DNA of 13,593 nt, from contig JBEKZQ010000139.1 in NCBI GenBank assembly GCA_049509675.1, positions 1-13,593 of the forward strand, written 5' to 3'. A program made the position numbers and the translations under genes. Shown here piece by piece: positions 6,378-13,074 of this stretch. Source of the stretch: JBEKZQ01 sp049509675 (GTDB taxonomy: Bacteria; Planctomycetota; Planctomycetia; Pirellulales; Thermoguttaceae). The notes under the pieces are model-generated. The model was not told the DNA's origin. It worked only from the letters and a program-made list of their open reading frames with translations, and ran no database searches. Position 1 is the first letter of the stretch, and each line of letters opens with the position of its first letter.

Positions 6378-7513
6378 GACTGTCCGTCCAGCGCCGCGCC
6401 GTCGTTGCGACATCCCAGGTAACCGAACGTCTTCGGATCGATCGAGTATTGCAGCAGGTGGACGGAGCCATCGCAAAAGACGGCGTTGAAACCGCTCGGG
6501 TGGGCGCTTCCAAAGCGCTCCGAGGCATCGTTGGCGGTCCAGACGCCCCTGTCTACCGTGGGCGAGTCTTGCATTGGCTGCCGATTATTCGCGGTGACGT
6601 TGCCGTTGTTGTCGACGTACGGAACCCAGCGCTGCAGGTTCCAGTCGAAACCCTCGTAGGCGCTGTCGTTGTCTGATTCGCAGTCGCCCGTGTAGTAGCG
6701 CGTGCTATTGAGGGACTTTTCGGCAGCGAAAATGGTGTTGCTCAGCCCATCGGTGATCTGGGCCGGTTGGATCTCGCTAAATGCGAAGGAAACACCATTG
6801 CCCGTGGTTGAATCCGGCTGCGGAAGGAAGGTCTTCAAACCGCCCAGGCTGTTCGGGGGCGTGTTGGCCGAACTTGCGGCGGATAGCCAAATCGCGTATG
6901 GGCCAATGACGATAATTGGAACCGCCACTGGCGGTACAATAACTGGCACCTGCGGTGGACTGCCGGGGGTTTGGAGAAGTCCGCCGGCGCAAGCCGCGTA
7001 GTCGGTCTTTGCCGCCTGGGGCGGCATGTTGGCGTTGTACGAGGTTCCCGTGAGGGGATAGCCCATCGCCTTGCGGCGCGACGGACAGATAAGAATCGAC
7101 ACCACCGACGCGCGGATCAGGGCCTCATTGACCATGTAGTTACCCGCTTGCGCGCCCACCTTATCATCCACGGTGTACTTTCCGCCGCCTAAATCATGGA
7201 CTGTACTATATTCCATGAATGGCAGGAGGTTGAACAGCCAGCCACCGGGCTGCCGCGCGGAGAAGCCCATGTCCGGATCGCCGGTCCAGTGGTTCCCCCA
7301 ACCGCCGGTTGGGAAAAAGCCGAGTTTATCGACGTGAGCCTGGGCGGCAATGCCGATTTGATGGAGGTTGTTTTGGCAGACGATACGGCGGGCCGCCTCC
7401 CGCGCCGCCTGTACCGCCGGCAGCGTCAACCCTACCAGAATGCCGATGACGGCGATTACCACCAGCACCTCAACAAGTGTAAAACCACGACGCCGGCTGA
7501 GCATGGCACACAT
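6371..7513 (-). CDS. DUF1559 protein with prepilin-type N-terminus (first of two)
   Basis: This is a pseudopilin-like protein of the planctomycete DUF1559 (SBP_bac_10) family, whose function is not established; members are probably exported and processed by a prepilin peptidase. The 380-residue product starts with a short basic leader and a type IV pilin helix, RRRG/FTLVEVLVVIAVIG, with cleavage after G10 and the conserved glutamate at E15. PAVQAAREAARR follows, as is typical. The body contains DGLSNTIFAAE and the C-terminal H-X9-DG motif HPSGFNAVFCDG (H338 to G349). A Val/Pro/Ile-rich stretch is visible mid-protein. The ATG at 7513 has GAGGAG 7 nt upstream; ATG 7555 and 7504 are less well placed. 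The gene has its own 148-bp upstream gap with a large inverted repeat, so it is probably not part of the ispD-tyrS mRNA. Confidence 0.92.
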   Translation of the reverse strand: MCAMLSRRRGFTLVEVLVVIAVIGILVGLTLPAVQAAREAARRIVCQNNLHQIGIAAQAHVDKLGFFPTGGWGNHWTGDPDMGFSARQPGGWLFNLLPFMEYSTVHDLGGGKYTVDDKVGAQAGNYMVNEALIRASVVSILICPSRRKAMGYPLTGTSYNANMPPQAAKTDYAACAGGLLQTPGSPPQVPVIVPPVAVPIIVIGPYAIWLSAASSANTPPNSLGGLKTFLPQPDSTTGNGVSFAFSEIQPAQITDGLSNTIFAAEKSLNSTRYYTGDCESDNDSAYEGFDWNLQRWVPYVDNNGNVTANNRQPMQDSPTVDRGVWTANDASERFGSAHPSGFNAVFCDGSVHLLQYSIDPKTFGYLGCRNDGAALDGQSY

Positions 7514-7582
7514 AATGGAACTCCTCGTAGCGTGTGGCACTATTGCGGCAAGCACGTGCCTCAGGGCGATGGATCAATCATT

Positions 7583-7640
7583 GTAGGACGGATTGCCAAT
7601 CCGTCCCGCAAGACATGGACGGATTGGCAATCCGTCCTAC
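7583..7640. repeat. Perfect 24-bp inverted repeat (GGACGGATTG type)
   Basis: Two identical 24-bp arms (7583-7606 and 7617-7640) face each other across a 10-nt loop. Each arm contains its own 21-bp palindrome: GGACGGATTG, one base, CAATCCGTCC. The DNA could form one long stem or two separate hairpins. It lies between the tyrS stop and the first DUF1559 gene. From memory, similar sequences recur in planctomycete genomes. Confidence 0.95.
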
Positions 7641-7661
7641 GGGTTATTGTTTTGCGGGTCC

Positions 7662-8939
7662 CTAACTTCTGAACCTTAGCATCGCGTAATTTTTCTTGCC
7701 GCTGCGGAGCACGAGGATCGATTCGCCGGCCAGGTCGTCGGCGTTGATGCGGGCGTCGATGCCCGCCACGCGGCGGTTGTTCACGTAGCCGCCGCCCTGG
7801 CCGATGATCCGCCGGGCCTCGCCTCGGCTGCCGGCCAGGCCGGACTCGGTGAAGGCGTCGATCACCGACAACCCCTCCGCGAGCCGCTCCCGGGGCAGTT
7901 CCTTGCTGGGCACGTCGGCAAAGATGGCCTCCAGGTGCGCGTCGGAAAGCCGGCCGATCTCCGCCCCGAAAAAAATCTCCGTCGCGCGTTGGGCCACCGC
8001 CAGGCCGTCATCGCCATGCACCAGCCGGGTCAACTCGGTCGCCAAGCGGCGCTGTCCGAGCCGCTGGCCGGGGTCGGCCGCATGTTCCGCTTCCAACTGC
8101 TCGACTTCCGCACGGCCCAGGTCGGTGAAGAATCGCAGGCATTTGCCCAGGTCTGCGTCGTCGAGGTTGATCCAGTATTGATAGAAACGATAGGGGCTGG
8201 TTCGTTCCGCCGCCAGCCACAGGGCGCCGGACTCGGTCTTGCCCATCTTCGTGCCGTCGCTCTTCGCCAGCAGCGGGCAGGTCATGCCGAAGAGTTGTGC
8301 GCCGTGCATTCGCCGGGCCAGATCGATGCCGGCGGTAATGTTCCCCCATTGATCGCTGCCGCCGACCTGCAGCTCGCAACCGTACTGCTGATGAAGATGC
8401 ACGAAATCGTAGGCCTGCAGTAGCATGTAGCTGAATTCGGTATAGCTCATGCCGGCCTCGCTGCGTTCCAACCGCGCGCGGACCGAATCCTTGGCAAGCA
8501 TGACGTTTACGGGAAAATGTTTGCCCACGTCGCGCAGGAAACCCAGATAGCCAAAGGGCGACATCCAATCGTAGTTGTTCACCAGCAGGGCCGAGTTGGG
8601 GCCGTCGAAGTCCAGGAAGCGGCGCAACTGCCGCTCCATGCCGGCCTGGTTGGCACGGAGCGTTTCCACGCTCAGCAGGTTGCGTTCTTCGCTCTTGCCG
8701 CTGGGGTCGCCGATCATGCCGGTGGCCCCGCCCACCAGGGCGATGGGCCGATGCCCGGCCTGCTGGAAACGCCGCAGCACCATCACGGCCACGAGGTGTC
8801 CGACGTGCAGGCTCTCGGCGGTGGGGTCGAAGCCGACGTACAGCGTGCGCGGCCGCTCGGCCAGCCAACGCGACAGGTGCGCATCGTCGGTGGTTTGATG
8901 GATCAGTTGCCGCCAGGCAAGTTCGTCGTAGATGTCCAT
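7662..8939 (-). CDS. tyrS: Tyrosine--tRNA ligase
   Basis: This class I aminoacyl-tRNA synthetase charges tRNA-Tyr. The 425-residue length is standard for bacterial TyrRS. The Rossmann catalytic domain has YVGFDPTAESLHVGH (34-48) with the HIGH-type motif HVGH at 45-48. The tyrosine and tRNA pocket includes YMLLQAYDF (171-179) and GGSDQWGNI (193-201). The KMSKS loop is KMGKT (231-235). The C-terminal ~65 residues form an S4 RNA-binding domain (SRGEARRIIGQGGGYVNNRR). The start codon is 3 nt after the ispD stop, so it is translated from the ispD mRNA. No T-box or other leader is visible because the gene is intra-operonic. Confidence 0.98.
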   Translation of the reverse strand: MDIYDELAWRQLIHQTTDDAHLSRWLAERPRTLYVGFDPTAESLHVGHLVAVMVLRRFQQAGHRPIALVGGATGMIGDPSGKSEERNLLSVETLRANQAGMERQLRRFLDFDGPNSALLVNNYDWMSPFGYLGFLRDVGKHFPVNVMLAKDSVRARLERSEAGMSYTEFSYMLLQAYDFVHLHQQYGCELQVGGSDQWGNITAGIDLARRMHGAQLFGMTCPLLAKSDGTKMGKTESGALWLAAERTSPYRFYQYWINLDDADLGKCLRFFTDLGRAEVEQLEAEHAADPGQRLGQRRLATELTRLVHGDDGLAVAQRATEIFFGAEIGRLSDAHLEAIFADVPSKELPRERLAEGLSVIDAFTESGLAGSRGEARRIIGQGGGYVNNRRVAGIDARINADDLAGESILVLRSGKKNYAMLRFRS

Positions 8940-8942
8940 GTC

Positions 8943-9692
8943 TTACCGCCACATGTCGTCATCCGCGAACGGATGTGCCGGGCCGCCGAGCTTCGGTTTG
9001 GGAAGGGCCTTCAGGGCCTGTTCCGCCAGCCGCAAATCCTCCTTGGTGGCAATCTTCAGGTTCAACGGCGAGCCGTGAACCACCGTCACCGGTTGACCGA
9101 GCCGTTCCACGAGTTGCGCGTCGTCGGTGGCAGGAAGATCGCCGCGGCGGGCATAGGCATCCAGCAGCAGTTGGCGGCGGAAGACCTGCGGAGTCTGCGC
9201 TTCCCAAAGCCGCTCGCGCGAGACGGTCTTTTCGATCTTGCGATCACCGCCGACGAGTTTCAGCGTGCCGGCCACGGGAATGGCGAAGATGGCGGCCCCG
9301 GTGCGCTCCGCGGCCGCGAAGATCTCGTCGATCCAGGCGTCGGTCAGGCATGGCCGGGCGGCGTCGTGAATGCAGACGAAATCGGCCTCGGGCTTCACCC
9401 GGGCCAGGGCCGCCGTGACCGAGTCGGCCCGTTCGGCCCCGCCCTGCACCACGTCGATGCCCAGGATTGCCACGTTGGAGGCGAACTTGAAATGGAAACT
9501 CTCCCGATCCTCGGGGGCGATGAGCAAGATCACCTGCATTACGTCGCGGCGATTGAGGAACCGCTCGGCCGAGTAGAGCCACACCGCGCGACCGGCCAAG
9601 GGCGCGAACGGCTTCTTATAGTGCGCATCCTTGAATCGCGTGCTGCGTCCGGCAGCCGGGAGAATGACCGAGTATCTTGCGTGACTTTCCAC
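8943..9692 (-). CDS. ispD: 2-C-methyl-D-erythritol 4-phosphate cytidylyltransferase
   Basis: IspD makes CDP-methylerythritol from MEP and CTP, the third step of the non-mevalonate isoprenoid pathway. The 249-residue product begins at GTG 9692. The nucleotide-binding N-terminus is SVILPAAGRSTRF (8-20) with K26 and K27 near the expected catalytic lysine. Further motifs are GGAERADSV (84-92), CIHDAARP (107-114), EAQTPQVF (164-171), ATDDAQLVE (188-196) and NLKIATKEDL (211-220). A ~20-residue charged tail after the core extends past many homologues. No strong Shine-Dalgarno precedes the GTG. The gene starts 17 nt after the second DUF1559 gene ends and stops 3 nt before tyrS, so it probably belongs to a DUF1559-ispD-tyrS transcript. 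Confidence 0.96.
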   Translation of the reverse strand: MESHARYSVILPAAGRSTRFKDAHYKKPFAPLAGRAVWLYSAERFLNRRDVMQVILLIAPEDRESFHFKFASNVAILGIDVVQGGAERADSVTAALARVKPEADFVCIHDAARPCLTDAWIDEIFAAAERTGAAIFAIPVAGTLKLVGGDRKIEKTVSRERLWEAQTPQVFRRQLLLDAYARRGDLPATDDAQLVERLGQPVTVVHGSPLNLKIATKEDLRLAEQALKALPKPKLGGPAHPFADDDMWR

Positions 9693-9709
9693 AGCACTGC
9701 TCTACCCAC

Positions 9710-10870
9710 TCAGTTGTTCGGCAAGTCGAGCACTTCGCCGCCATCGATCGTGGCCATCGCCTGGTAGGTGGCCATGTCGATGTCGTCGGTGACGAACCGG
9801 CCGCTGCCGTCGGCCAGCCCGAAGTTCGCTCCGCCCCGATGGCGACTGGCGAACGAATAGGTGTAATTCCAATTCTTGTAGTTCGATCGTTGCGGGAGTG
9901 CCGGTGGGAGCATCTTATAGTTCATCGGGATGCCGCAGGTGGCTGTTACGCCATCAAACCAGAACCAACTGGACCAGCCGCAGTACTGCGGCACCGCCTC
10001 ACCCACGGCAAACGTGTGCGAAGTCCCGTCGCGAATGTCCTGCTGCGTTGTGTACAGAAGCAACGACAAAATTTGCGAGTGAAGTGCGTCAGCCGTCGGC
10101 ACCGTAGTGGGAGGCGTCGAATACCCCGCTATGCTGCTAGCCAGGATCCCCTGCCGGCACATGATGCCGTTGCCATGATCCAGGCCATCCGAACTGCCGT
10201 TATTGCGGCCGGTGTTCCAGGTGATGGGCGTGGTCGCCGTTCCGCCCGAGGCTGTAACGGAACAACCCCAGTTCATTCCCGCCACCGCCTTGTAGTTGGT
10301 GACCGCCATCGGCACCGGCGGGTTGCCGACCCCCTGGTTGGCCATAGTTCCGCTGGTGTTGTAGTTATCCGACGGGCATTTCAGCGTGTTGATCGGCCAC
10401 TGCGGTGCGACAGAGTTGTTGAAAGTCTCCTTCCCGTAGCCCGTGTCGTACGTGCTGTTGAACGTCATGGATCCGCCAAGCTTTATGTTCGCATAGAGCG
10501 GCCCCTGCTCAAGCTGCGGAAGGATATAGGTGATCCAGCTCGCACCGAGTATTTGTGAAGGAGATTGGGACCCGTAAGTGGTGGCCGACCCTTGAGTAGA
10601 TACAATCCCCCAGTTAGGTGGGAAATGCCGAGCGCTGTTCTCGTAGCTGGACATTGCCAAGACCAGTTGCTTCACGTTGCTCAGGCATTTCATCCTGTTG
10701 GCGGCCTCACGGGCGGCCTGTACCGCGGGCAACAACAGGCCGATGAGCACGCCGATAATGGCAATTACCACCAACAGTTCGACCAGTGTAAAGGCGCGGC
10801 GCGACCCGCGGCCGCCCGCCGCCTTTGCGACCCCAAAACCTTCACAGCGTTGAAAAAGAACCCTATTCAT
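9710..10870 (-). CDS. DUF1559 protein with prepilin-type N-terminus (second of two)
   Basis: This is a 386-residue paralogue of the gene at 6371-7513, of the same unknown function. A 26-residue basic leader ends in GSRRA, followed by FTLVELLVVIAIIGVLIGLL and PAVQAAREAANR. The predicted cleavage is after A26, where most pilins have glycine; alanine is tolerated by some prepilin peptidases, and E31 is retained. The C-terminal H-X9-DG motif is HRGGANFGLADG (H344 to G355). The body contains TSHTFAVGEAVPQYCGW and is otherwise diverged from the first copy. The ATG at 10870 has an excellent GGAGGAGG Shine-Dalgarno, whereas the longer frame from 10927 has none. It is the first gene of the run leading into ispD and tyrS. 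Confidence 0.93.
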   Translation of the reverse strand: MNRVLFQRCEGFGVAKAAGGRGSRRAFTLVELLVVIAIIGVLIGLLLPAVQAAREAANRMKCLSNVKQLVLAMSSYENSARHFPPNWGIVSTQGSATTYGSQSPSQILGASWITYILPQLEQGPLYANIKLGGSMTFNSTYDTGYGKETFNNSVAPQWPINTLKCPSDNYNTSGTMANQGVGNPPVPMAVTNYKAVAGMNWGCSVTASGGTATTPITWNTGRNNGSSDGLDHGNGIMCRQGILASSIAGYSTPPTTVPTADALHSQILSLLLYTTQQDIRDGTSHTFAVGEAVPQYCGWSSWFWFDGVTATCGIPMNYKMLPPALPQRSNYKNWNYTYSFASRHRGGANFGLADGSGRFVTDDIDMATYQAMATIDGGEVLDLPNN

Positions 10871-10932
10871 GAATCCCTCCTCCAGACTGCCGAGCAGTCG
10901 AGCGTTTGATACCCATGCGGCCCTCACCCGTC

Positions 10933-10961
10933 AGCATAGCGTACTATGAGGATATTGTGAA
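10933..10961 (-). promoter_or_regulatory. Candidate promoter of the second DUF1559 gene
   Basis: On the minus strand TTCACA (10961-10956) and TATGCT (10938-10933) are separated by exactly 17 nt (5/6 and 4/6 matches to sigma70). Transcription would begin near 10926, giving a ~56-nt leader that contains the strong Shine-Dalgarno. It would also drive ispD and tyrS if the three form one operon. Confidence 0.35.
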
Positions 10962-10989
10962 GTGAATGTGACTTTTTCCGGCAAAATCC

Positions 10990-11065
10990 GGGGTCTGGTC
11001 CATTTTTCGGCTTGCGGACCTTGCCATGGCCTATTGATTCTGCCCGAAAACATGGACCTGACCCC
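10990..11065. repeat. Dispersed hairpin repeat, copy 2 (GGGGTCTGGTCC type)
   Basis: The same 76-bp length and the same ends as the copy at 5441-5516, in the same orientation; the first 21 bp are identical and the right end from CCCGAAAACATGG onward is identical. The centre differs at about a dozen positions, so the hairpin-forming ends are conserved more than the middle. Confidence 0.88.
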
Positions 11066-11163
11066 TTCGCGCCACGAGGGGAAATGCAAAGTGGCGGTTC
11101 TGTCTTGCCCGACGTGCGGCTTGACAGTTTGGCCCTGGACCGACAAACTTGGCTGTTGCGGTT

Positions 11164-11288
11164 CTAGTGGTCTGTCCAACTTGAGTTTACGGGTGCCACG
11201 GTTGGCTTGTCCAACCGTGTCTTGCAGCACTGCTGGGCAAGCCAGCAGTGGCACCCAACCCGTAACGTCGTAATGGACAGACCACTAG
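11164..11288. mobile_element. 125-bp MITE-like cloverleaf element bounded by CTAG
   Basis: The ends are perfect 15-bp inverted repeats, CTAGTGGTCTGTCCA (11164-11178) and its complement (11274-11288). Inside, GGGTGCCAC (11191-11199) pairs with 11248-11256. Within that are two 9-bp hairpins: CACGGTTGG/CCAACCGTG with loop CTTGT, and CACTGCTGG/CCAGCAGTG with loop GCAAG; the second is a diverged inverted copy of the first. If CTAG is a 4-bp target duplication, the end repeats are TGGTCTGTCCA, and the YTAR-type target fits the IS5 group. There is no transposase, so it would be non-autonomous. Confidence 0.75.
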
Positions 11289-11394
11289 TGTGCCGGACGG
11301 GCTCGTACCTAAGAATCCCCGACTTTGCAGCTCTTCTGAATAGCGCGCAACAACCGCCAACCATGATTCATCGGTCAAGGACCAGACAGAACCC

Positions 11395-12696
11395 ATGCCA
11401 GAGATTCAGGCCTTTCGCGGCATCCGCTATAACCTCGGACGTGTTGGTTCCCTGAGCGACGTGGTGGCGCCGCCCTACGACGTGATCGGGCCGGAATTGC
11501 AAGACGAGCTATACCGCAAACACCCCTCGAACGTGGTGCGGCTGATCCTCAACCGCATCGAACCGGGCGACGACGACGAGGCCAACAACCGTTACACCCG
11601 GGCCAAGCGGTTCTTGAAGAATTGGCAAGCGGAAGGCGTGTTGTTCACCGAGGCCGACCCGGCCCTGTACGTGTACGAGCAGGAGTTCAGCGACGCGGGC
11701 ACGACCCACGTCCGCCGCGGATTCATGGCCCGCACGCGGCTCTCGCCCTTCGGCGAAGGCCGGGTCTTTCCGCACGAGGAGACGCTGCCCGGTCCGAAGC
11801 TGGACCGCCTGATGTTGATGACCGTGTGCAAGGCGAATCTCAGCCAGATCTTCGGTCTGTACTCCGATCCCCAGGGAACGGCGCAAGAGATTCTCCAGCA
11901 CGCCACCTCCCGGCTGACGCCGCTGGCGGCCACCGATCACCTGGGCGTGGTCAATCGCATCTGGCCTGTGACCGACGTGGCGGCGATTGCGGCCATGGCC
12001 GCCGCGGTGGCCCCCAAGCCGATCTTCATCGCCGACGGACATCATCGCTACGAGACCGCCTGCAACTACCGGGAGCACATTTTCCAGACCGGCGCCCTGA
12101 CGCCGGAACACCCGGCGAATTTCGTGCTCATGATGTTCGTGGCCATGGAAGACCCGGGCCTGATCGTGCTGCCCACGCATCGGTTGTTCCGCGGCCTGCC
12201 TGCGCTCACTAGCGGCGAACTGGCGGCCCGGCTGGGCGATTACTTCACCACGCGGCCGGCCGGCCAATCGCCCCGGCAGGCCCCGCAGGTTTGGGAAGAC
12301 ATCGAAACGGCCGACCAGCGCACGCTGGGACTGTTCACGCAGAAGGACCAACAATGGCAGGTGGCGCGGCTGACCGATGCGGGCCGGGCCCGTATGGCCG
12401 AGGTCGCCAAGGAGCACAGCCCCGATTGGCAGGGTCTGGGCGTCGGCATCCTCCATCGCTTGCTGGTCGAGGACTTGCTCCACGGCGCGGCGCTGCCCAA
12501 GCCCAAGTACGTACACCTGATCGAGGAAGTGGTGGCCGGGCTCGATAGCGGCGAGTTCCCCCTGGCGACCTTGGTCATGCCGGCCACGGTCGAGCACGTC
12601 CGCACGATCAGCCTGGGCGGCGAGCGGATGCCCGCCAAGAGCACTTACTTCTACCCCAAGCTGCTGAGCGGATTGGTCATCAACCCGCTGGAATGA
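11395..12696 (+). CDS. DUF1015 family protein
   Basis: This 433-residue cytoplasmic protein of the DUF1015 family (PF06245) has no function that I can assign firmly. Family features are the N-terminal SLSDVVAPPYDVI (19-31), FMARTRLSPFGEGRVFPHEET (110-130) and the most conserved block, PIFIADGHHRYETA (209-222). No signal peptide or membrane segment is seen. The DGHHRYETA block resembles the G-x-H-R motif of the ParB/sulfiredoxin fold, which also includes free-serine kinases; this is my inference from the motif only. In some other genomes DUF1015 genes sit beside serine-biosynthesis genes. The ATG at 11395 fits the family start, but the AAGGA upstream is 13 nt away, so initiation is weak or different. 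The neighbour downstream is a parS/parA region, which could be coincidental. Confidence 0.93.
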   Translation: MPEIQAFRGIRYNLGRVGSLSDVVAPPYDVIGPELQDELYRKHPSNVVRLILNRIEPGDDDEANNRYTRAKRFLKNWQAEGVLFTEADPALYVYEQEFSDAGTTHVRRGFMARTRLSPFGEGRVFPHEETLPGPKLDRLMLMTVCKANLSQIFGLYSDPQGTAQEILQHATSRLTPLAATDHLGVVNRIWPVTDVAAIAAMAAAVAPKPIFIADGHHRYETACNYREHIFQTGALTPEHPANFVLMMFVAMEDPGLIVLPTHRLFRGLPALTSGELAARLGDYFTTRPAGQSPRQAPQVWEDIETADQRTLGLFTQKDQQWQVARLTDAGRARMAEVAKEHSPDWQGLGVGILHRLLVEDLLHGAALPKPKYVHLIEEVVAGLDSGEFPLATLVMPATVEHVRTISLGGERMPAKSTYFYPKLLSGLVINPLE

Positions 12697-12710
12697 GAGA
12701 GGAGAAAGGA

Positions 12711-12780
12711 GTTAGAAGTTAGAAGTTAGAAGTTAGGAGTTAGAAGTTAGGAGTTAGAAGTTAGAAGTTAGAAGTTAGGA
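12711..12780. repeat. Tandem heptamer array (GTTAGRA)10
   Basis: Ten perfect-register 7-bp units, seven GTTAGAA and three GTTAGGA, begin 15 nt after the DUF1015 stop codon. The only variation is A/G at one position. A degenerate unit (GAAAGGA) may precede it. Confidence 0.97.
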
Positions 12781-12878
12781 GCGGCTTGGACATCAATCCG
12801 CACGACGGAACAGGAGAGCAAGAGAACATGTGAAAGACGACTCGCCTACTACCCTGCTCTCGTTGTTCCCCACAGTCC

Positions 12879-12913
12879 GCGCCTCTCGCTCCGCGCCCCA
12901 CGCCGCACGCCCC
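12879..12913. repeat. Degenerate heptamer array, reverse orientation of the GCGTGGR type
   Basis: Five consecutive 7-bp units read GCGCCTC TCGCTCC GCGCCCC ACGCCGC ACGCCCC. The last three match the complement of GCGTGGR (ACGCYCC in this register) with few changes. It looks like a decayed relative of the array inside the LptE-like gene. Confidence 0.55.
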
Positions 12914-12940
12914 ACGGCGTTCTCCTGTTCTATTCTGGGG

Positions 12941-12954
12941 GTTTCACGTGGAAC
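12941..12954. promoter_or_regulatory. parS-like centromere site 1
   Basis: GTTTCACGTGGAAC matches the parS core GTTnCACGTGnAAC bound by chromosomal ParB/Spo0J proteins; the central CACGTG and both GTT/AAC ends are intact. It is 121 bp upstream of the parA start. The ParB gene itself would lie beyond the window, as expected downstream of parA. Confidence 0.85.
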
Positions 12955-12977
12955 GGGCAATCCGCGCACGATTGGTC

Positions 12978-12991
12978 GTTCCACGTGAAAC
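12978..12991. promoter_or_regulatory. parS-like centromere site 2
   Basis: GTTCCACGTGAAAC is the exact reverse complement of site 1 and equally close to the parS core. The two centres are 37 bp apart (about 3.5 helical turns). It lies 84 bp before the parA start, so bound ParB could also influence parA transcription. Confidence 0.85.
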
Positions 12992-13074
12992 TTGCGCGAT
13001 GTAGCGCCAAATTGGGATTTCCCGGCCCGGCGATCCGTGGTTACAATCCGGCGGTTCAGGCGAAGACACCGAGC

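Larger units (their letters stand above)
10871..11394. other. 524-bp divergent intergenic region, mostly repeats
   Basis: It contains a promoter candidate for the second DUF1559 gene, the second GGGGTCTGGTCC hairpin element (10990-11065) and the 125-bp CTAG-bounded element (11164-11288). The remainder (about 11066-11163 and 11289-11394) shows no convincing gene. A short plus-strand frame through 11085-11160 reads CKVAVLSCPTCG, with closely spaced cysteines, but it lacks a sensible start and runs through both repeats. No clear Shine-Dalgarno precedes the DUF1015 gene. Confidence 0.7.
12697..13074. other. 378-bp intergenic region upstream of parA
   Basis: It holds, in order, a (GTTAGRA)10 array, a short inverted repeat (GAACAGGAGA at 12808-12817 and its complement at 12921-12930), a degenerate GCGTGGR-type array on the opposite strand (12879-12913), two parS-like sites and the parA leader. 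TACAAT at 13042-13047 is a possible parA -10 box without a good -35. No coding frame here looks real. Confidence 0.7.

Noticed and set aside
7583..7640. Inverted repeat after tyrS as a rho-independent terminator
   Set aside because: The stem is long, but the sequence after it on the tyrS strand lacks a U-tract.
8517..9767. 416-residue plus-strand frame opposite ispD and tyrS
   Set aside because: Both complementary genes have complete catalytic motifs; the frame has low-complexity composition and no recognisable domain.
10962..11273. Small plus-strand frame with CxxC pairs (CPTCG, GCCG)
   Set aside because: It starts in the hairpin element and ends in the MITE-like element; the cysteine cluster between them is short, and no ribosome-binding site or family was recognised. 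A decayed gene remnant is possible but unsupported.
11509..12597. Minus-strand frame opposite the DUF1015 gene
   Set aside because: Shadow of a conserved protein; no motif of its own.
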